Of a stretch of 64,000 nt of DNA, positions 13,401 to 26,700 are shown piece after piece; the stretch's first letter is position 1, and the number at the start of each line of letters is the position of its first letter. The translations under genes and the position numbers were made by a program. This DNA is from Cruorifilaria tuberocauda (Eukaryota > Nematoda > Chromadorea > Rhabditida > Onchocercidae): assembly GCA_013365365.1 (NCBI GenBank), contig JABVXU010000007.1:372001-436000 (forward strand). The letters are read 5' to 3'. The notes beneath the pieces were generated by a model that worked only from the letters and a program-made list of their open reading frames with translations, was not told where the DNA came from and made no database searches.

Positions 13401-15103
13401 GTACTCTTCAACTAAAATGAAAATGCGATAACACTTGGTGTTTAATAAAAAATTAAAAGAATCTTTCTAAAATGTTATATTCTGTGAATAATAAACAGGC
13501 AAATATTTCTCGAAAATGTTTAATAGCATGTATTAAAAAAAAACGAAACTAATATAAAGAAGCAGTATGAAAAAGTCGACACTGAAAACAGGCCTTGACA
13601 AACTTTATCTGCAAATCGTACAAAGCCTATCATACAGTGAATAATAAAACAGAGATCTCAACTTCGTAAAGAAGCAATTTATTGGGTTGCTTCAGTCAAA
13701 AGATATTATCAGTAGTTAACCGAGAATTGTGGAAATTCCTCAACTTTTGTCTATTTCATGAATTAAAAACTGTCCCGCCTTGCTTGAATGCGCAGAAAAA
13801 CTAATGAATGAAGCAACCCGTGAAAATTCAAACAAGAGACTGCCTGAGCAAGAAATTAAAATTTGCTAACTTCACTGAGCAATCCATTTTCTGGCAACTT
13901 AAAATCTACGGTTGATCGGGCTCAGGAATGTAAACCTCGTTAGCTTCAGCAAAAATTAAGCAGTCATCAACCTCACAGTTCTGCTATTATAAGAATTCTT
14001 GATAGGTGCTGCTTCTTTAATTAACCCAACAATCCTTCAAACGTTTAGGTGACAAAATTACAATGTGAACACGACCCCCTGAAATCTTTAAACCATTAAA
14101 CAATGTAATAGTTGAAAAAATGAAAAGTTCTAAATTTCATGACATAAGCGTTTAATAAGTGAAATAGTGTTAAATGCTAACCAGCCAAGCTCACTAGGAA
14201 TAAAAAAATTGCCTGCAGTAATTTTCTCACAAAGGAATTAAAGAACGCGTTTATTCTTTGTATGCTCTAAATCAGGCTTTCTAAACTAAAACTTGTAATA
14301 TAAAAGCACGAGGCTAAGGGACGATACCACTTAAAATTTTCTGTAATAACTCTTCCGTCCAGAAGGCATCACGTCTTAATGTTAGCAATAAATAATTCTA
14401 AAGCATCACCGTTCTCACAGTCATTTTGTTAAAGTAAAAATTCAAAAAAAAATCCACGAGAACCGGAAAATGACATAAATACTCTAAATGATCATGTCAA
14501 ATCTGCTGAACAAAAACTTCTTCCAGGAGCTGAAAACAGTATGATACTTGGTACTAATGTAATTTCTCCCAAAAACAATGGATACCAGAGTCCGTATAAA
14601 AATATAATAATTTCTACGAACAAGGAGATGATAAACCAACTCTTATATAGACCAAAAAACTAATATCTCAACATTCTGGATGAAGACTACTATAAAGTAG
14701 CGATAAGAGTCAAGATAAAATTTGCAATGTACCAAAATAAAGCAAGATTTTTCCGATAACTGAAGAAATTTAAGGGTGGCAACAAGGAACTTCCTTTACT
14801 AATATCCCGATGCTAATTTTTTACAATCCATGATCTGCTGAAAAGGAAATGAAGCAGATCATTTTGTTTCGAATGGAAGCAACCACCGGTGAGGATTGAC
14901 TATCGTCTTGTAATCGTTAAAAAAAGGGGTAATTCAAATAATCTTCTTAGAAAGTATTTGACAGTTTGCCTTACTTACTTCTATATTAACAGCTTAATAA
15001 ACAATGAAATAAATTCACATATTTTAGAACTGATAGACTGAAAAATAAACAAGAAACAGCAGTTTGAAAAAAATGAAAACATAATATACAGAACAGATGA
15101 AAT
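10451..15103. other. no recognisable gene; possible long 3' UTR or decayed sequence
   Basis: About 4.6 kb downstream of the GMEB stop and upstream of the MSP exons. A short CT tract lies at 12167-12181. From about 13.0 to 15.1 kb composition is somewhat less AT-rich, and the minus strand has successive fairly long open stretches in one frame broken by stops, for example around 14290-14640. No family could be recognised. It could be the GMEB 3' UTR, an undetected exon series of the MSP gene, or a decayed insertion. Confidence 0.4.
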
Positions 15104-18100
15104 TCACTGTTCCACCATTGATAAACCATTATTTTCATCAATGATTGGTGCTGCAGTTGCAGTTGCGGTAGCAGAAGTAGGAGCCGATGTTATCGTTGAT
15201 ACCGTAACACATGCGGGAACTGCAGCGGAATGCCTTCGACGTTTCCCTGGTACGCTTGGTGAGGATTCCTCGCAGAACAGATCATCAATTCGCGATGCCT
15301 TTCGTCGCGACTCCTCCAGCCTACGCCAGCTTACTTCGGTTTTCTTTTGCAGTTCTGCTTAATAGTTATTTAAAGATATCTCATTACTGACCAGCTACAC
15401 GTACTTTCTACTTCACTCTTATTGTCATTTCTATTGTAACGAATTTATAATCGAAAATTTTTAGAGTTAATGTTCATTCAAACAAACCTACAGGACTAAC
15501 AACTTTTTCCAACTTGAAACAATGAAAATCTAGTAGAATCAATATTATGACTGACATTATGAAACTTGTGTACCTTGAATTTCATTGCTCAACAAACTCG
15601 TTTCCACAGTGCAATTAAGTCGTTCTGCTTGTATCCTAGAACCGATAGTTTCTTCCAAATCCAATGCAGTAGCAACTCGAGTTAATCTATCAGCAACTAC
15701 AAGCAAAAAAGAAGCTTTTAAAGAAGCCACATTAAATTCAAATTATAGCAACTGTATGATAATATAAGATCATTCTGCTTTATAATTAAACAGTTGAAAA
15801 GTGTTAAATCAAGATTTTTATAGCACAATCCAAGACAGAGCAAGGTAGGAAAAACTTTGCTCCATTCATAATAGTGCATATTTTGTTCAGAAACCGAAAA
15901 CTTTCAAAGCAAAAGCGATATGATGTAAATATTTGATAAAATAATAACTGGCTTACCTGCATCTCTCTGTGAGGGACCCATTAGTGCAAGACGACGAAGA
16001 TGTTCCATAGAAGTGATCATAACGTCTGTTAAATCACTCAAAAGTCCCATTTCATCCATCCCTGCCCAAAATTTAATTGGTTCTGAAAGATTAACAGTAA
16101 TAATTCAGAAATTTCTTAAGTATTATATCTTAACAGCAGTTTTTCCAAAACATATCTTTTTTTCCTCTACTCTGTATGTATAATGGAACGATGTTTTACA
16201 CTTGACTGAGAAAAACAATAAACAAAAATATTTTTTCTTCTATGATGGTCATACAAAATCTCCTTTTAGTCCAGAACTTAATTTAGCATTCCCAATAGTT
16301 TTCAAAGCATGCGCTTGTCCTACCACATAATGTACATGAGAAGAATCAGTATTCAGATAAAACACGAAAGAAAACAGCAAACGATGGTATGCCTAAAATT
16401 AAAGGGAATGCACAAAATTTCTCAGTGAAAAACATACGATTTTTCATCACCATTACCGCACTATTACTTGACCCAGCCGTATCTTCTTCTGCTGGTATGA
16501 GATCGTCATCAAATTTTTGACCCTTCATAAACGTTGACATTATTGCTGCAAACGAAAATGAAATAAAATATAAAGAAATCCATTACCCAAAATAAAAAAA
16601 ATGAACAGCTAAATTCAAAATTAGATGGAATTTTACAGTTCCACCAACTTTACTGAAGATCGACTAAGCAATGAATAGTTGGTATTTCATATCAAAATAA
16701 AAATACGATAGGGGATATACCATTAACAACTGAATTGCTCCGTTCATTCACTTGTGAATAAAGGCTGCAAAAATATTAAGGTGAATATTAAATTATCCTT
16801 CAAATTTGTTTGAAATAACTTTAAATGAAACCACATCAACTGTGACTCAAACCCAAAGTCATTTATTACGGACTGAGTCAATTATATCCTCAAGAAATAA
16901 TATAAACGAACCACCTCATAATGCCAGTCTTCTTATCTTCATCAAAGGAAGACGATGTTGCTCCATACAGCAAATCGGCGTTTAAATAGGCTTCCGTAAG
17001 ATGATTCTTGAACGACATAAAATTTCGTGACTGACATTTAGCGCTGCAGTAATTCTCATGGTTGTAAAAATCGAGGCTTTTCATTTCCATTAATGCTCTA
17101 AAACCTTATTATGAAAAACATAGCGGATACTGGGAAAAATTCATTCTTGAAGATTTAATTTTCTGGGTCTCACTTTACCCATAGTTCCGAAGTCAAAAGC
17201 ATGAAGCACCACCAAGCTTCACGATGATTCCATCAAAGATGTTAATGCTACAAAACTGGCAAAAGTTGCTATTAATGAAATTACCCTTAAGCATCTTTTA
17301 TACTGGTAACACAGAAACAAATAAGATATAGAGATTTGACTCATGTTTACTATAAAAGGATATTATCGTACTATTTTGGAAGAACCAACTTTAATTCTAC
17401 GTTTTATTCCACAAATGGCAGCATTCCAGAAATAAGTAGAGACAAAAATAACGAAATTCTTCTTTTCAGAAATAAATTTTGTCCCATAAAAAAGGCTAAA
17501 CCAAAATATTATTTCATTCCTATGTTCAGTCATATAGTGTGTACAATAATATTTCTGCAAAAATTTTTAATTTTTCGAATGCAGAAAAGTCGGAATACCT
17601 CATATTCGATTTTCCAATACGGATGCTTCCTTTCCAATCCTTTTGCTTATCTTTATTAGCACGTATTGTAAATTCTTTGGGACTGATCAGCTCACCTAAA
17701 CAAAATAAATAATATTGAAAAGATATGACCGAACATGGGCATGTGTAGGAATGCTTCTGTAATGATGTCCTAATAACATTCTGAACATGTCGTAAAGATC
17801 GGAGCATATGATAAATTGCTAATAGAACAATGAAACAATGTAATCTTATCAGAATGGAAAGGATGAAATTGTATGTAGTAAATAGTACTTTATTTATGAT
17901 GGATTAATGTGCCTACGGTAGACAAGAAAGAATTAATTAGCTTCGCAAAACTTTGTCATTATTACTAGCAGTGTTTGAACATCTAAGCGAATGTTCCAAT
18001 ATTGCAAACGTATAATTGTTTATGCGTACACAATTACTACTTGAAATTAATGATTTAGTATGACTTAACTTAACTGTATTAGAAGTTCTCAATTAGTCTA

Positions 18101-18637
18101 GATACATCTATTATTTGAAACAAAAGGAAAAAACAAACCATCCAGTTCAATGCATGGTTGATGTATTCCCGGACAAACGAATTTTTCCGTGTGCAAACGA
18201 GCCACCAAATGTCCACATCTTACCTGAAAGTTTCAAAAAATCAACAAAAAAAACTTCAAAGTTTTATAAAAATCCGTTTTTGAACAACTTTCGTTTCCTT
18301 TCATTAAAGATATAAGAAACTTCGTAAAAAAATTACACCTCATACTGTCACATATGAAATAAGAATTTAGAATCTTGAAATATAGAAATTCCAAATTTTT
18401 AAAACAATGAACAAATATTTAAAGTTAGGCATTTCTAAAACTTATTTCGAGAAAAAGAAAACAAATGTGGATACATAAGAAATTTGTAACTTTCGAGATA
18501 CTACTATGATCGGAAAATATCGTCAGTTTACATATAAATCAATTTTTTAGTAGTTCGTTTGAAATGACCTCTAAAATAGGTGCTTTAAGATCTACTGGTG
18601 TGGTACTACCACCATCATCTGCTCCATTGATTGACAT
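15104..18637 (-). CDS. GMEB-type SAND-domain transcription factor, 10 exons
   Basis: DNA-binding nuclear factor homologous to glucocorticoid modulatory element-binding proteins. Exons 5' to 3': 18569-18637 (ATG at 18637), 18139-18223, 17599-17695, 16915-17097, 16721-16764, 16438-16545, 16278-16319 (donor uncertain; 16255 possible), 15957-16082, 15574-15696, 15104-15357 (stop at 15104-15106). Length is about 376 aa, shorter than vertebrate GMEB1/2 (over 500 aa). The SAND domain covers residues about 24-112: KFVCPGI, ELISPKEFTIRA, KDWKGSIRIGKSNMR carrying the KDWK DNA-contact motif, and LDFYNHENYC followed by a second Cys, resembling the GMEB zinc-site region. The second GMEB block follows: FWAGMDEMGLLSDL, then a coiled coil (LTRVATALDLEETIG, AELQKKTEVSWRRLEESRRK), a KRRRHS basic patch and an Ala/Thr-rich tail. 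Most junctions keep phase; only exon 7 to 8 is ambiguous. A TTACAG acceptor at about 18673 may be a 5' UTR or spliced-leader site. Confidence 0.88.
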
Positions 18638-18672
18638 TTTTAATACGTTTCACAACCGTTGCAAAGATTAAC

Positions 18673-18686
18673 CTGTAATTCAGAAT
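18673..18686 (-). promoter_or_regulatory. candidate splice or trans-splice acceptor upstream of the GMEB ATG
   Basis: On the minus strand TTCTGAATTACAG ends at 18673, 35 bases before the ATG at 18637. The sequence fits a nematode 3' splice site. Without an obvious upstream exon it could receive a spliced leader or join a non-coding first exon; the sequence does not decide between them. Confidence 0.4.
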
Positions 18687-18689
18687 CAT

Positions 18690-19380
18690 TACTTTTTTTG
18701 CAAATCATTCCAAGATATAAACAATTATTGCATATTTAACAATCGTTCATTGATTTAAGACAATATGGAAGAGCTATAAACTGATTCACGTCAACGTCAC
18801 AGGAAAAAAATGTTGGTTAACCGGAACGAAGTTATCCAAACTCGTGTTGTTTGCTTAATAGCTAATTATAACGAAGAGATCACATACAATTACCAGTTTC
18901 TGCAACTAAATAATCAATCAGTCTGTACAATATTCCAAGCGTAATACACAATCGTAATATCATGCATGTAAGCTAATTGAAAGGTACACTAAAACTGTAT
19001 AGCACATTACACAAAATTATCAATATTACCAGTAACATGATATTACTCGTATCAATGATACTACCTTTACCATGTTATCACATAACCTTGAACAAATAAC
19101 AAAGCAAAAAACGAAATTGAAAAATTAAATTATTTGAAATTTGAAAAATTTCCCGCAAAATAAAAAAGTGCTTATATTGAATTCTCTTACAAAGCTCATG
19201 ATTACACATCATTAATCCGTCGTTTACGTTACGATTGCAATAAGGTAGACTAAAAAAGTGAAGCGATCACTTACGATTACATATTTTTTTACGATCGGAA
19301 TATTGTTCGCCGAAGATTGGAGCGAAATGTTATGAACTTCCCACCATATTCAATGAACAGAGATGGCGGTTAGTTCTGTT
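18690..19380. other. AT-rich sequence 5' of GMEB, nothing recognised
   Basis: No exon or RNA gene could be recognised on either strand. It is probably 5' flank or first intron of the GMEB gene. Confidence 0.4.
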
Positions 19381-20560
19381 ACGCTTACCATTCGTCTATC
19401 GGCTAGGACGAATGCTACATCGATTTGATTACCTCACACATACGTTTTTGCTTCCCTACCTCCCCCTCTCTCTCTTCCTCTTTATATTACGAAAGAAAAA
19501 AACATACGTACGTGTAATTATTTATTCCCTAAAATAACCTAAACAAGTATATACTTGCTAAAGATTTATAGGAAGAAAAAAGACGAAAGGAAATAAAAAT
19601 GAGTGGAATCTATACTTACCAAATAATTAAGACAATAATTTGATATTACAGGTTGGCTTAATTCGGATAGGACGTAATGGGTGGTAAAAGCAGAGGCCTC
19701 TCTCTCGTGCTGTGCTGCTCTCAGTGCCACCGCCGTCGCGGATGCTGGCGAAGATAGTTGTGATGCTGTCGAGTGGGGCGTGCGCGCGCGTGTCCGCAAC
19801 GCAGCGTACGTCAACATATCGTTGCTGTTGCCGTGGCAGTGTTGCTATTGCTGCAACCGTTTTGTGTTACACACTCTGCGCTCTCCGTGTTCAGCCTATT
19901 ATCTACACGTATTTACATACATATACACCACACATAAACACGCACACACACACATACGATCAATGCGATTGATGAAAAAGAAGGCTATTCGTGTCGTAGC
20001 CAGTCAGTCGGTCGGTTCCATCTACCTCCTCCTCCCACACCTGTGTGTGTGTGGACGTGTGCGTGTCTGTCTGTCTGTCGTATGCGTGTCTGTCGTATGA
20101 GCGCATGAACGGTAAGCTTGAAAAGAGCATATTGACGCAAAGGGGGAAGGGGTTAGAGAATAACCTCTCGTGACAAGCGGGACGACGATGACGAGAAGTT
20201 TCCGAATATGCCACAATCTCTTTCACTACATCTCTTGACTTTACCTTCACTCTCATCTACACTTCATTACCTTACCTTATCGTTTTACACTTATCCCCTT
20301 CTTTTTTCACTTATACTCTTACTCTATCTACCATACGTGTATAACGTTTTTGCATATTTCTCATCCTCTCTCTTTCCTCCCTTCCCTCTCTCTCTCTTCT
20401 TTTGCTTCCGTGCTATACGTGGCTCTCATTCGTCGTGCAAAATGATGGTGTGGAATAATAAGAACTGAACGTCTGATGATGTCTTTAGCAGCTTTTTTTG
20501 TTTTCGACGAGGTGGAATATTCGGAGGGGTCATGCTGAGCAAAAAGGAGAGGGAGAGAGA
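19380..20560. promoter_or_regulatory. GC-richer, microsatellite-rich block upstream of GMEB, possible promoter or 5' UTR
   Basis: This is one of the few GC-rich parts of the window. It has a CpG-containing core at about 19690-19880 (GTCGCGGATGCTGGCG, then GGGGCGTGCGCGCGCGTG), CA repeats at about 19938-19955, TG/TCTG repeats at about 20040-20100, and CT tracts near 19455-19485 and 20368-20400. Overlapping open frames on both strands have no recognisable domains and are repeat-driven. Its place 5' of the minus-strand GMEB gene suggests a promoter or first non-coding exon. This is inference from composition and position. Confidence 0.4.
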
Positions 20561-22880
20561 GAGGATGGATAATGATTGCAATGATATTTCCGTCTCTTTA
20601 CACTATCCCATAAAGTTAAACGAGTAATCAAAGTGATATATATATAGTTGTGATAGGATGGAAAGATAAATAAGGCAGAAAAGGGACAAAATAAAAGCGT
20701 GAAACATTGAGATAGACTACCAGTTAATTAATGTTCATTAAATTAAACTTGTGATTGGATTAGCGAGCAAATGTAATTTACGCAACATTTTATGATATTG
20801 ATACATATACATGTATATATATATGCTGCACATTTACTCTCCGATATTGTTCTTAATGAAGATAAAGTAAAGTATAATGAGGTGTGATAGTATCATTCAT
20901 GATATTATATCAATGGTATTACTATCATAAAGGATTATTACTGATTGATTCAACTTAAAAAGTTTTTTAAATATTTTCTTCACTTCATCCTTCCTCCTCA
21001 TCGGAACATTTCACATAAGTAGAAAATTCAAGATTCCAGTAATCGTTTAATATCTCACGGAAAAGATTGACCGAATGAGTTTGTGAAATACATGTGAACA
21101 TTTCTCGTTGTATCACAAATTGTTAAATGCATTCCATCAGAAAGAGAGAGGGAGAGAGAGAGAGAGGTTCTTTGATAATTACGGATGATATTGTTAATTA
21201 TTAAAAATCATAACTAATTATCCTTTTCGTATGTGGAAAATATCATTGCAATTTCATTCTATGAAAAAATTCGCGTGATTTTAGATGAGATATAGAAACT
21301 GTTCATTTTTTTTTCCTGAATTTTAGAATTAAATGGATGAAGTAAATAGTAATAACTAATATTTATCCATAAATAGATTTGAAAGAGTATTTATGACGAA
21401 GACATAAATATGACTGAATGGTGACTATAGATGATAACAAGAAGCATTTAATTATTACTTTTCCCTTAAACTCTCTGAAAGTATTCTCAGCTTACCGATA
21501 ATATTATCTGCAGTTGAAACTGAAAGACGATGAAACAAATCTCTTCAGTCTTGAAAACTATGCAACAAACTTCATTAATCCAATTCCTCCGTAAATTTTG
21601 TAATATTGCAGAAGGTGGTCGGTTATGAGATGAAATTTGGAGGTTTAATTAAGAACAAATTGGAATTTCATGAAATGTTTTATTTCAAACGCATCTTTGT
21701 TGTAGGTAAAAGTGTAACAATATAGAGTTAGTTGAAGCCTAGATCACTCTCCTAATCGACGTTTTTAAAACAGATTTTGATGATTGGCTGGAAAATGTTG
21801 AAATTAAAAAAAAGAAAAAAAAACAACCAATCAGTGATAATGAATGGGAAAACGGAAAACAGCAGATTTTTACACACGAAATAATTATCTTATCACTGCA
21901 TCAAAAGACGGACGGTTATCAGGATCCTGAATTTAAGCTCGAAATATTTCAAGTTTCAGAGTGCTATTGCATCAAAACTTTAATTAAAAACGGAGCGATC
22001 AATTTATGTAATGTTGCTTTTACCGTTTAAATTATTTAAGACAGTAAAATATTAAATTTACTTTTTTGGCGTTTGGAGGGAAAAGGGCGAATTTTTAACG
22101 ACAATTTCATCCAATCATCTTAATAAGGATTTTTTACGATCAATCCAATCTCTCAACTTACCAATAACAATATCAAGTTAGGCAGATCTTCGACCGGTTT
22201 TGGTGATACGACTTTTTTACAGCCTTTTACTGATTACTGTTATCATTAGCACTACGAATAAGGACCGCACTAAAACAAATTAGATGCGTAAATTATGTTT
22301 TTTTCTTTGAATTAGTGCCATTGTCAATCATTTAAATCTTTTTTTTCCTTAATGAAAATGTCTTTGTAGAAAATTTAATTTGGTTTTTTTGAATTTAGAA
22401 AGTGCTATTTGTATCGGAATTTCAATTCTCCTAACGAGTTTGATTACGATGAATAAAGATTGAAAATTTCGGGTAGGCTAACACAAGAAAAAAAAGACAC
22501 GCTGTAAATTGAAATGTAAAATATTGCTCTTGTCACTTATGATATCATGTCACCATAAACACCGTAAATTCCTTCGATACCAATTCGAAATGGTAAAGAT
22601 TGCATGAAAATTCACAAATTTCATATGGTATCAATTAAAATTAAGAAATTTATGTTTCTCATACACGTGCTTTTAATTAAGGTATAATTTGGAGCAAGCA
22701 TTGAAGAAAAGAATATTTCAAGCACTTTTAATCCAAAAACACAAAACAAAAAACAATTAGCTTCTCATATATTACACATAGATATTAAAACAAAAACTTG
22801 ACTAGCTAAAATTACTAAAAGTTTTGTGATTGTTTTTTTCGAATACCAAAAAAAAGCAAGAAATTGAATTTAAAAATGAA
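20560..22880. other. AT-rich intergenic sequence, nothing recognised
   Basis: No exon-like segment found. A GA-rich microsatellite lies at about 21141-21167. Confidence 0.45.
21141..21167. repeat. GA microsatellite
   Basis: Uninterrupted AG-type repeats with one GGG interruption. Confidence 0.8.
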
Positions 22881-22889
22881 TTTAGAATA

Positions 22890-23400
22890 ACATCTGTCGC
22901 TGAGATCGCGAGGGAAACCGAAGGATATGAAATCTTTTGTTCTGGATCTTATCTTGTGTATGGTACACTCCGTGTCTGTGGGCTGCAAAAGAGAGCTTTA
23001 TACATAAAAAGTCATAGCCTCCTTCGTAGTAACGTGAGAACCTGCAGAACCGTACAAGATCTACAAGACCCGCCCTCGAAGGTCCTGAGCACTAGAAAGA
23101 ACCATTGCGAAGAATTTTCTCTAGGAGGGTGTTTGGTTATCACGGGATGAAATCATTTCCCCTTCCCTTTGGTCGGGCTGTGTTCGTTTTTAAAACTCTC
23201 AAGAATGTTGTCAATGTTAATGTATTATGTTGTGTTATTGTATCACATCTGTCCAATTACGGAAGTTTGAGATACAAAACGTGCTTATTAAATCACGTGA
23301 CGGTTATCACATCTGCCTGATGCAGAAGTCAGCAGTTAATTCCCCGTTAATAGGCAACCCAGAAACACTCTCAATCTTGCCGTGATCAGTGAAGTCAAGT
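22890..23400. other. GC-richer block of unknown nature
   Basis: Compositionally distinct from the flanks, with a plus-strand open frame at 22830-23150 (about 106 codons) that has no recognisable domain. Short related motifs recur: TTATCACGGG near 23137, TATCACATCTGTCC near 23241 and TTATCACATCTGCC near 23305. It could be a structured non-coding RNA, a decayed insertion or a regulatory island; the sequence alone does not decide. Confidence 0.35.
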
Positions 23401-23713
23401 TTTTTTGATTTATAAGAAAAAGGCAAATATGAAAATAATCATGGAAAATTGATTGTGAAGAAAAAATTAACATAACATGATATTTTTTTATATTTTATTA
23501 AATTTAAGCTAAAATGCATGAAGCTTTATCATTTTCATATATGTTTAAGTTAGAACAAATGATAGGAAAGCTATATTCCTAGATTATTCAAATTTTGAAT
23601 AGTATTTCAAATTTTAATGCAAAATTAAAATTGCACGAATTTAGTAAATATTAAATTTTCATATCAATTAAAATTACAATAGCAAGAAGAGATAAAACAA
23701 TAAAATAATTACA

Positions 23714-26700
23714 TTACCCTTTTTCAGAAATAGGCAAACCCGAATTATTCATTGATAAAATGTAATGAATTTCAAGAAATGTTGGTCGATTACTTGGTAT
23801 TCTTTGCCAGCATTCGCTAATGACATTTGACACCTGTTGAGGTAAATTGAATGGAAGTTCCAAATACGTCTAAAGTGTATTCGTAGTTATAATAATATAA
23901 TGATGAATTAAAGTATGATAACTAAAGTGAAATAGTTAAAGTATAACAGTTGAAATTCAAAATTGTTGAATTTTATCATCAGAAAAAGTTTTTTTTTGAA
24001 TTACTTAATTTCATGAAAAAAAGACATCTAACACTAATTGATTATTTCTGTTTGCTTTTCTCATTCACTATAAATACTTTTTTCTTATTCTGATCTATCA
24101 AAAAATTTTAAGTTTTTAAACTTAGCTTAAGTGATTTTTAGTATAAGCTTAAATTAAGTGCTTAAGTAATTTTCAATTAAGTTGAATTCTAAGTTTAATT
24201 TTGATTAAATTATTCAGGAAAAAAGAAACAAAAATATTAATTTCTTATAAAAAGTTTCAGTTATATTCCATTCATTTCTATTGTTTTGATAACAAATTAA
24301 ACGTGTTTTAATTATACTATTTTAAAATATAATTTATCGTAGAAAAGATACCACTATTTGAATGTTGTTATCAGTGAAATAATTGAATTTTCGTTGATAT
24401 CGGTAACACTCAATGTTTTTATTCTTTTAATTAATTTGACAATATTTCATTAAACAATGGAAAGGGAACTATTTTCTTCTTTCTTAATTAACAAAAATTT
24501 GCGAAATGATTTATTCAAAGTTTTAATGAAATTGGGAAATTTAAAAGAAAAAAATTATTGCTTTTTCAGTGATTTTTCTTAACTATTTTTGCTTATCACT
24601 TCATTTTCCATTATTTTATTCAAAATGATTAAGAAAAGCTATCCGCGGAAAAAAGTTTTAAAAGATTAAAAATAAAAATTTCGATTTATCACTTCATTTC
24701 TCACTGCTTTACTCCAAGTGATTAAGAGAAACTTTCCGCAAGAAAAAGTTTAAAAAAATTAAAATTTTATGATTTAGTTCGTAATTTTAGATGAATTATT
24801 TTTTGATGGAATGAAAGAATGTTTTTGTTTTTGTAATAATTGATATTTCAACTTTATGCCACTTCTTTCAACAGTTAAAATTATATTACAGTAAGAAAGA
24901 GAGAGAGAAGGAAATAACATTAAACCAATAAATTAATAGCAATTGATATAATAAATTAGTAATTTTTTGTTTTAATTATTACTTGATCATAATTATTTTA
25001 ATAATTATTACTTTTTGTTTTAATTAATTACTATTTAATTATTATCTAAATTATTAGTTTTTTAGTATGCTTTTTTTGTTTTAAGATAAATGAGAAGATG
25101 GATTGTCTCGAATAATAATAATTTACAGTTTAAAACTGTATGTAATTTAAAAACTTGGAAAAAAAGCATTCTAGACATAAAAATAGAATTACAGCTAATA
25201 AATTATTTATTAAATTATTTCTGAAATCATCCATAATTACAATCAATCTATTTGAGCATTTTACAAAATAAAATTGCATATAAATTCACTTAATTCAAAT
25301 GCAATTTAAATAGAGTAAGTTAATCATCAATTTTTAAAAGTTTAAAACAAAACTAACCGCATTATGTCCATCATAGATATGCTTAGCATTTTCAAGTAAT
25401 TGAGTATTTGTTAAATTGGTAAATGGTATTATCGTACAATGATTGAAAATTTCCCATGTTGTTATCGCAAATGACCAAACATCACTTTTATTACTCCATT
25501 CATTCTAAAAAAAAGGAAAAGTGTAAATATTTGTGAGAAATTTAATTTTATAGGTTTTTTCTCCTACCTGTGCAAGCTTTGATTAATTTAGCTTATAAAA
25601 TTAATACTTATCGATCGCTTATCATCTATTTTAATCATAATTACTACACCTGTAGACAATTGCTTATTATCTACTTTAATTATAATTACTTTACCGCAAA
25701 TATCATTTCTTTGTAGTTATAAACAATACACTTTCTCCGCTCTCTATCTTTCTCTCTCTCTCTCCGATTTAGAAGCTTATTTTAAATGTAATTATTTGTA
25801 TTTATATAATCATGTACATCCATATATATATATATATTTGTTAAATGAAAACTCTATTCATTATTGAATAATAACTATTATATCCCCAACTATTATTATA
25901 ATTGTTTTATTATATTCCTATTTTAAGTATTGTATTATATTTCTATTATTATCACCTAGCTTCTTCATTACATGCTAAATTCCAATTTGTTTACTTAATT
26001 TTTCCACTTCTTGTAAATTATTATTTAAATCTGAATTAAAATTTTATTGAAAATGAAAAATGGAATTTTTATGAATAAATTAAGAAAAAAATGAAAAGTG
26101 TAAACAAACAGCGATAACGGATTCTGGAGCACTGTAACGTAATTGAGCATGATGAAGATGTCCACGTGGTGATGCTATTTTGACCCTTTCATACTGATCA
26201 ATCAATATACATTGAGGTGATAAATGTCCATGAACGATTTGTCTTTGCTCCAAATATTTCATTCCAATAGCTATTTCCATAACTAATTGTAATATATTTA
26301 AATAGCTAAAAAATAAGAATAAAAAGTGTAAATAAAAATGAAAAGTAAATGAAAAAAATGTTAAACATATTAATTAAAAAATGGTGAAAAGAAGTTATTA
26401 GCAAAAAGCTTTGACTTTTTTTTTTAATTAAAAAAATATTTGAATTGTTCGAACTTGATTTCAGGTTTACGGGTGATATATTGTCGTATGTTGCCGTATC
26501 GCGCTAATTCAAGGTACATTGTTGAATTTTCATCAATACCATAGAGCTATAAAATTCTTTCCAATTTATTATCAACTAATAATTTAATTTCAACTAAAAT
26601 TTACACTTTATTTGTACTTTTTATTTTTATACTTTCTATGAAATTAACTGAAAACTGTGATATTTCATACTGAAAATTTCAACTTGACATTTTTCTGATC

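Noticed and set aside
15141..15362. Plus-strand open frame of 73 codons with Ala/Val-rich product
   Set aside because: It lies antisense to the last GMEB exon, whose frame is supported by correct splice phase and coiled-coil sequence.
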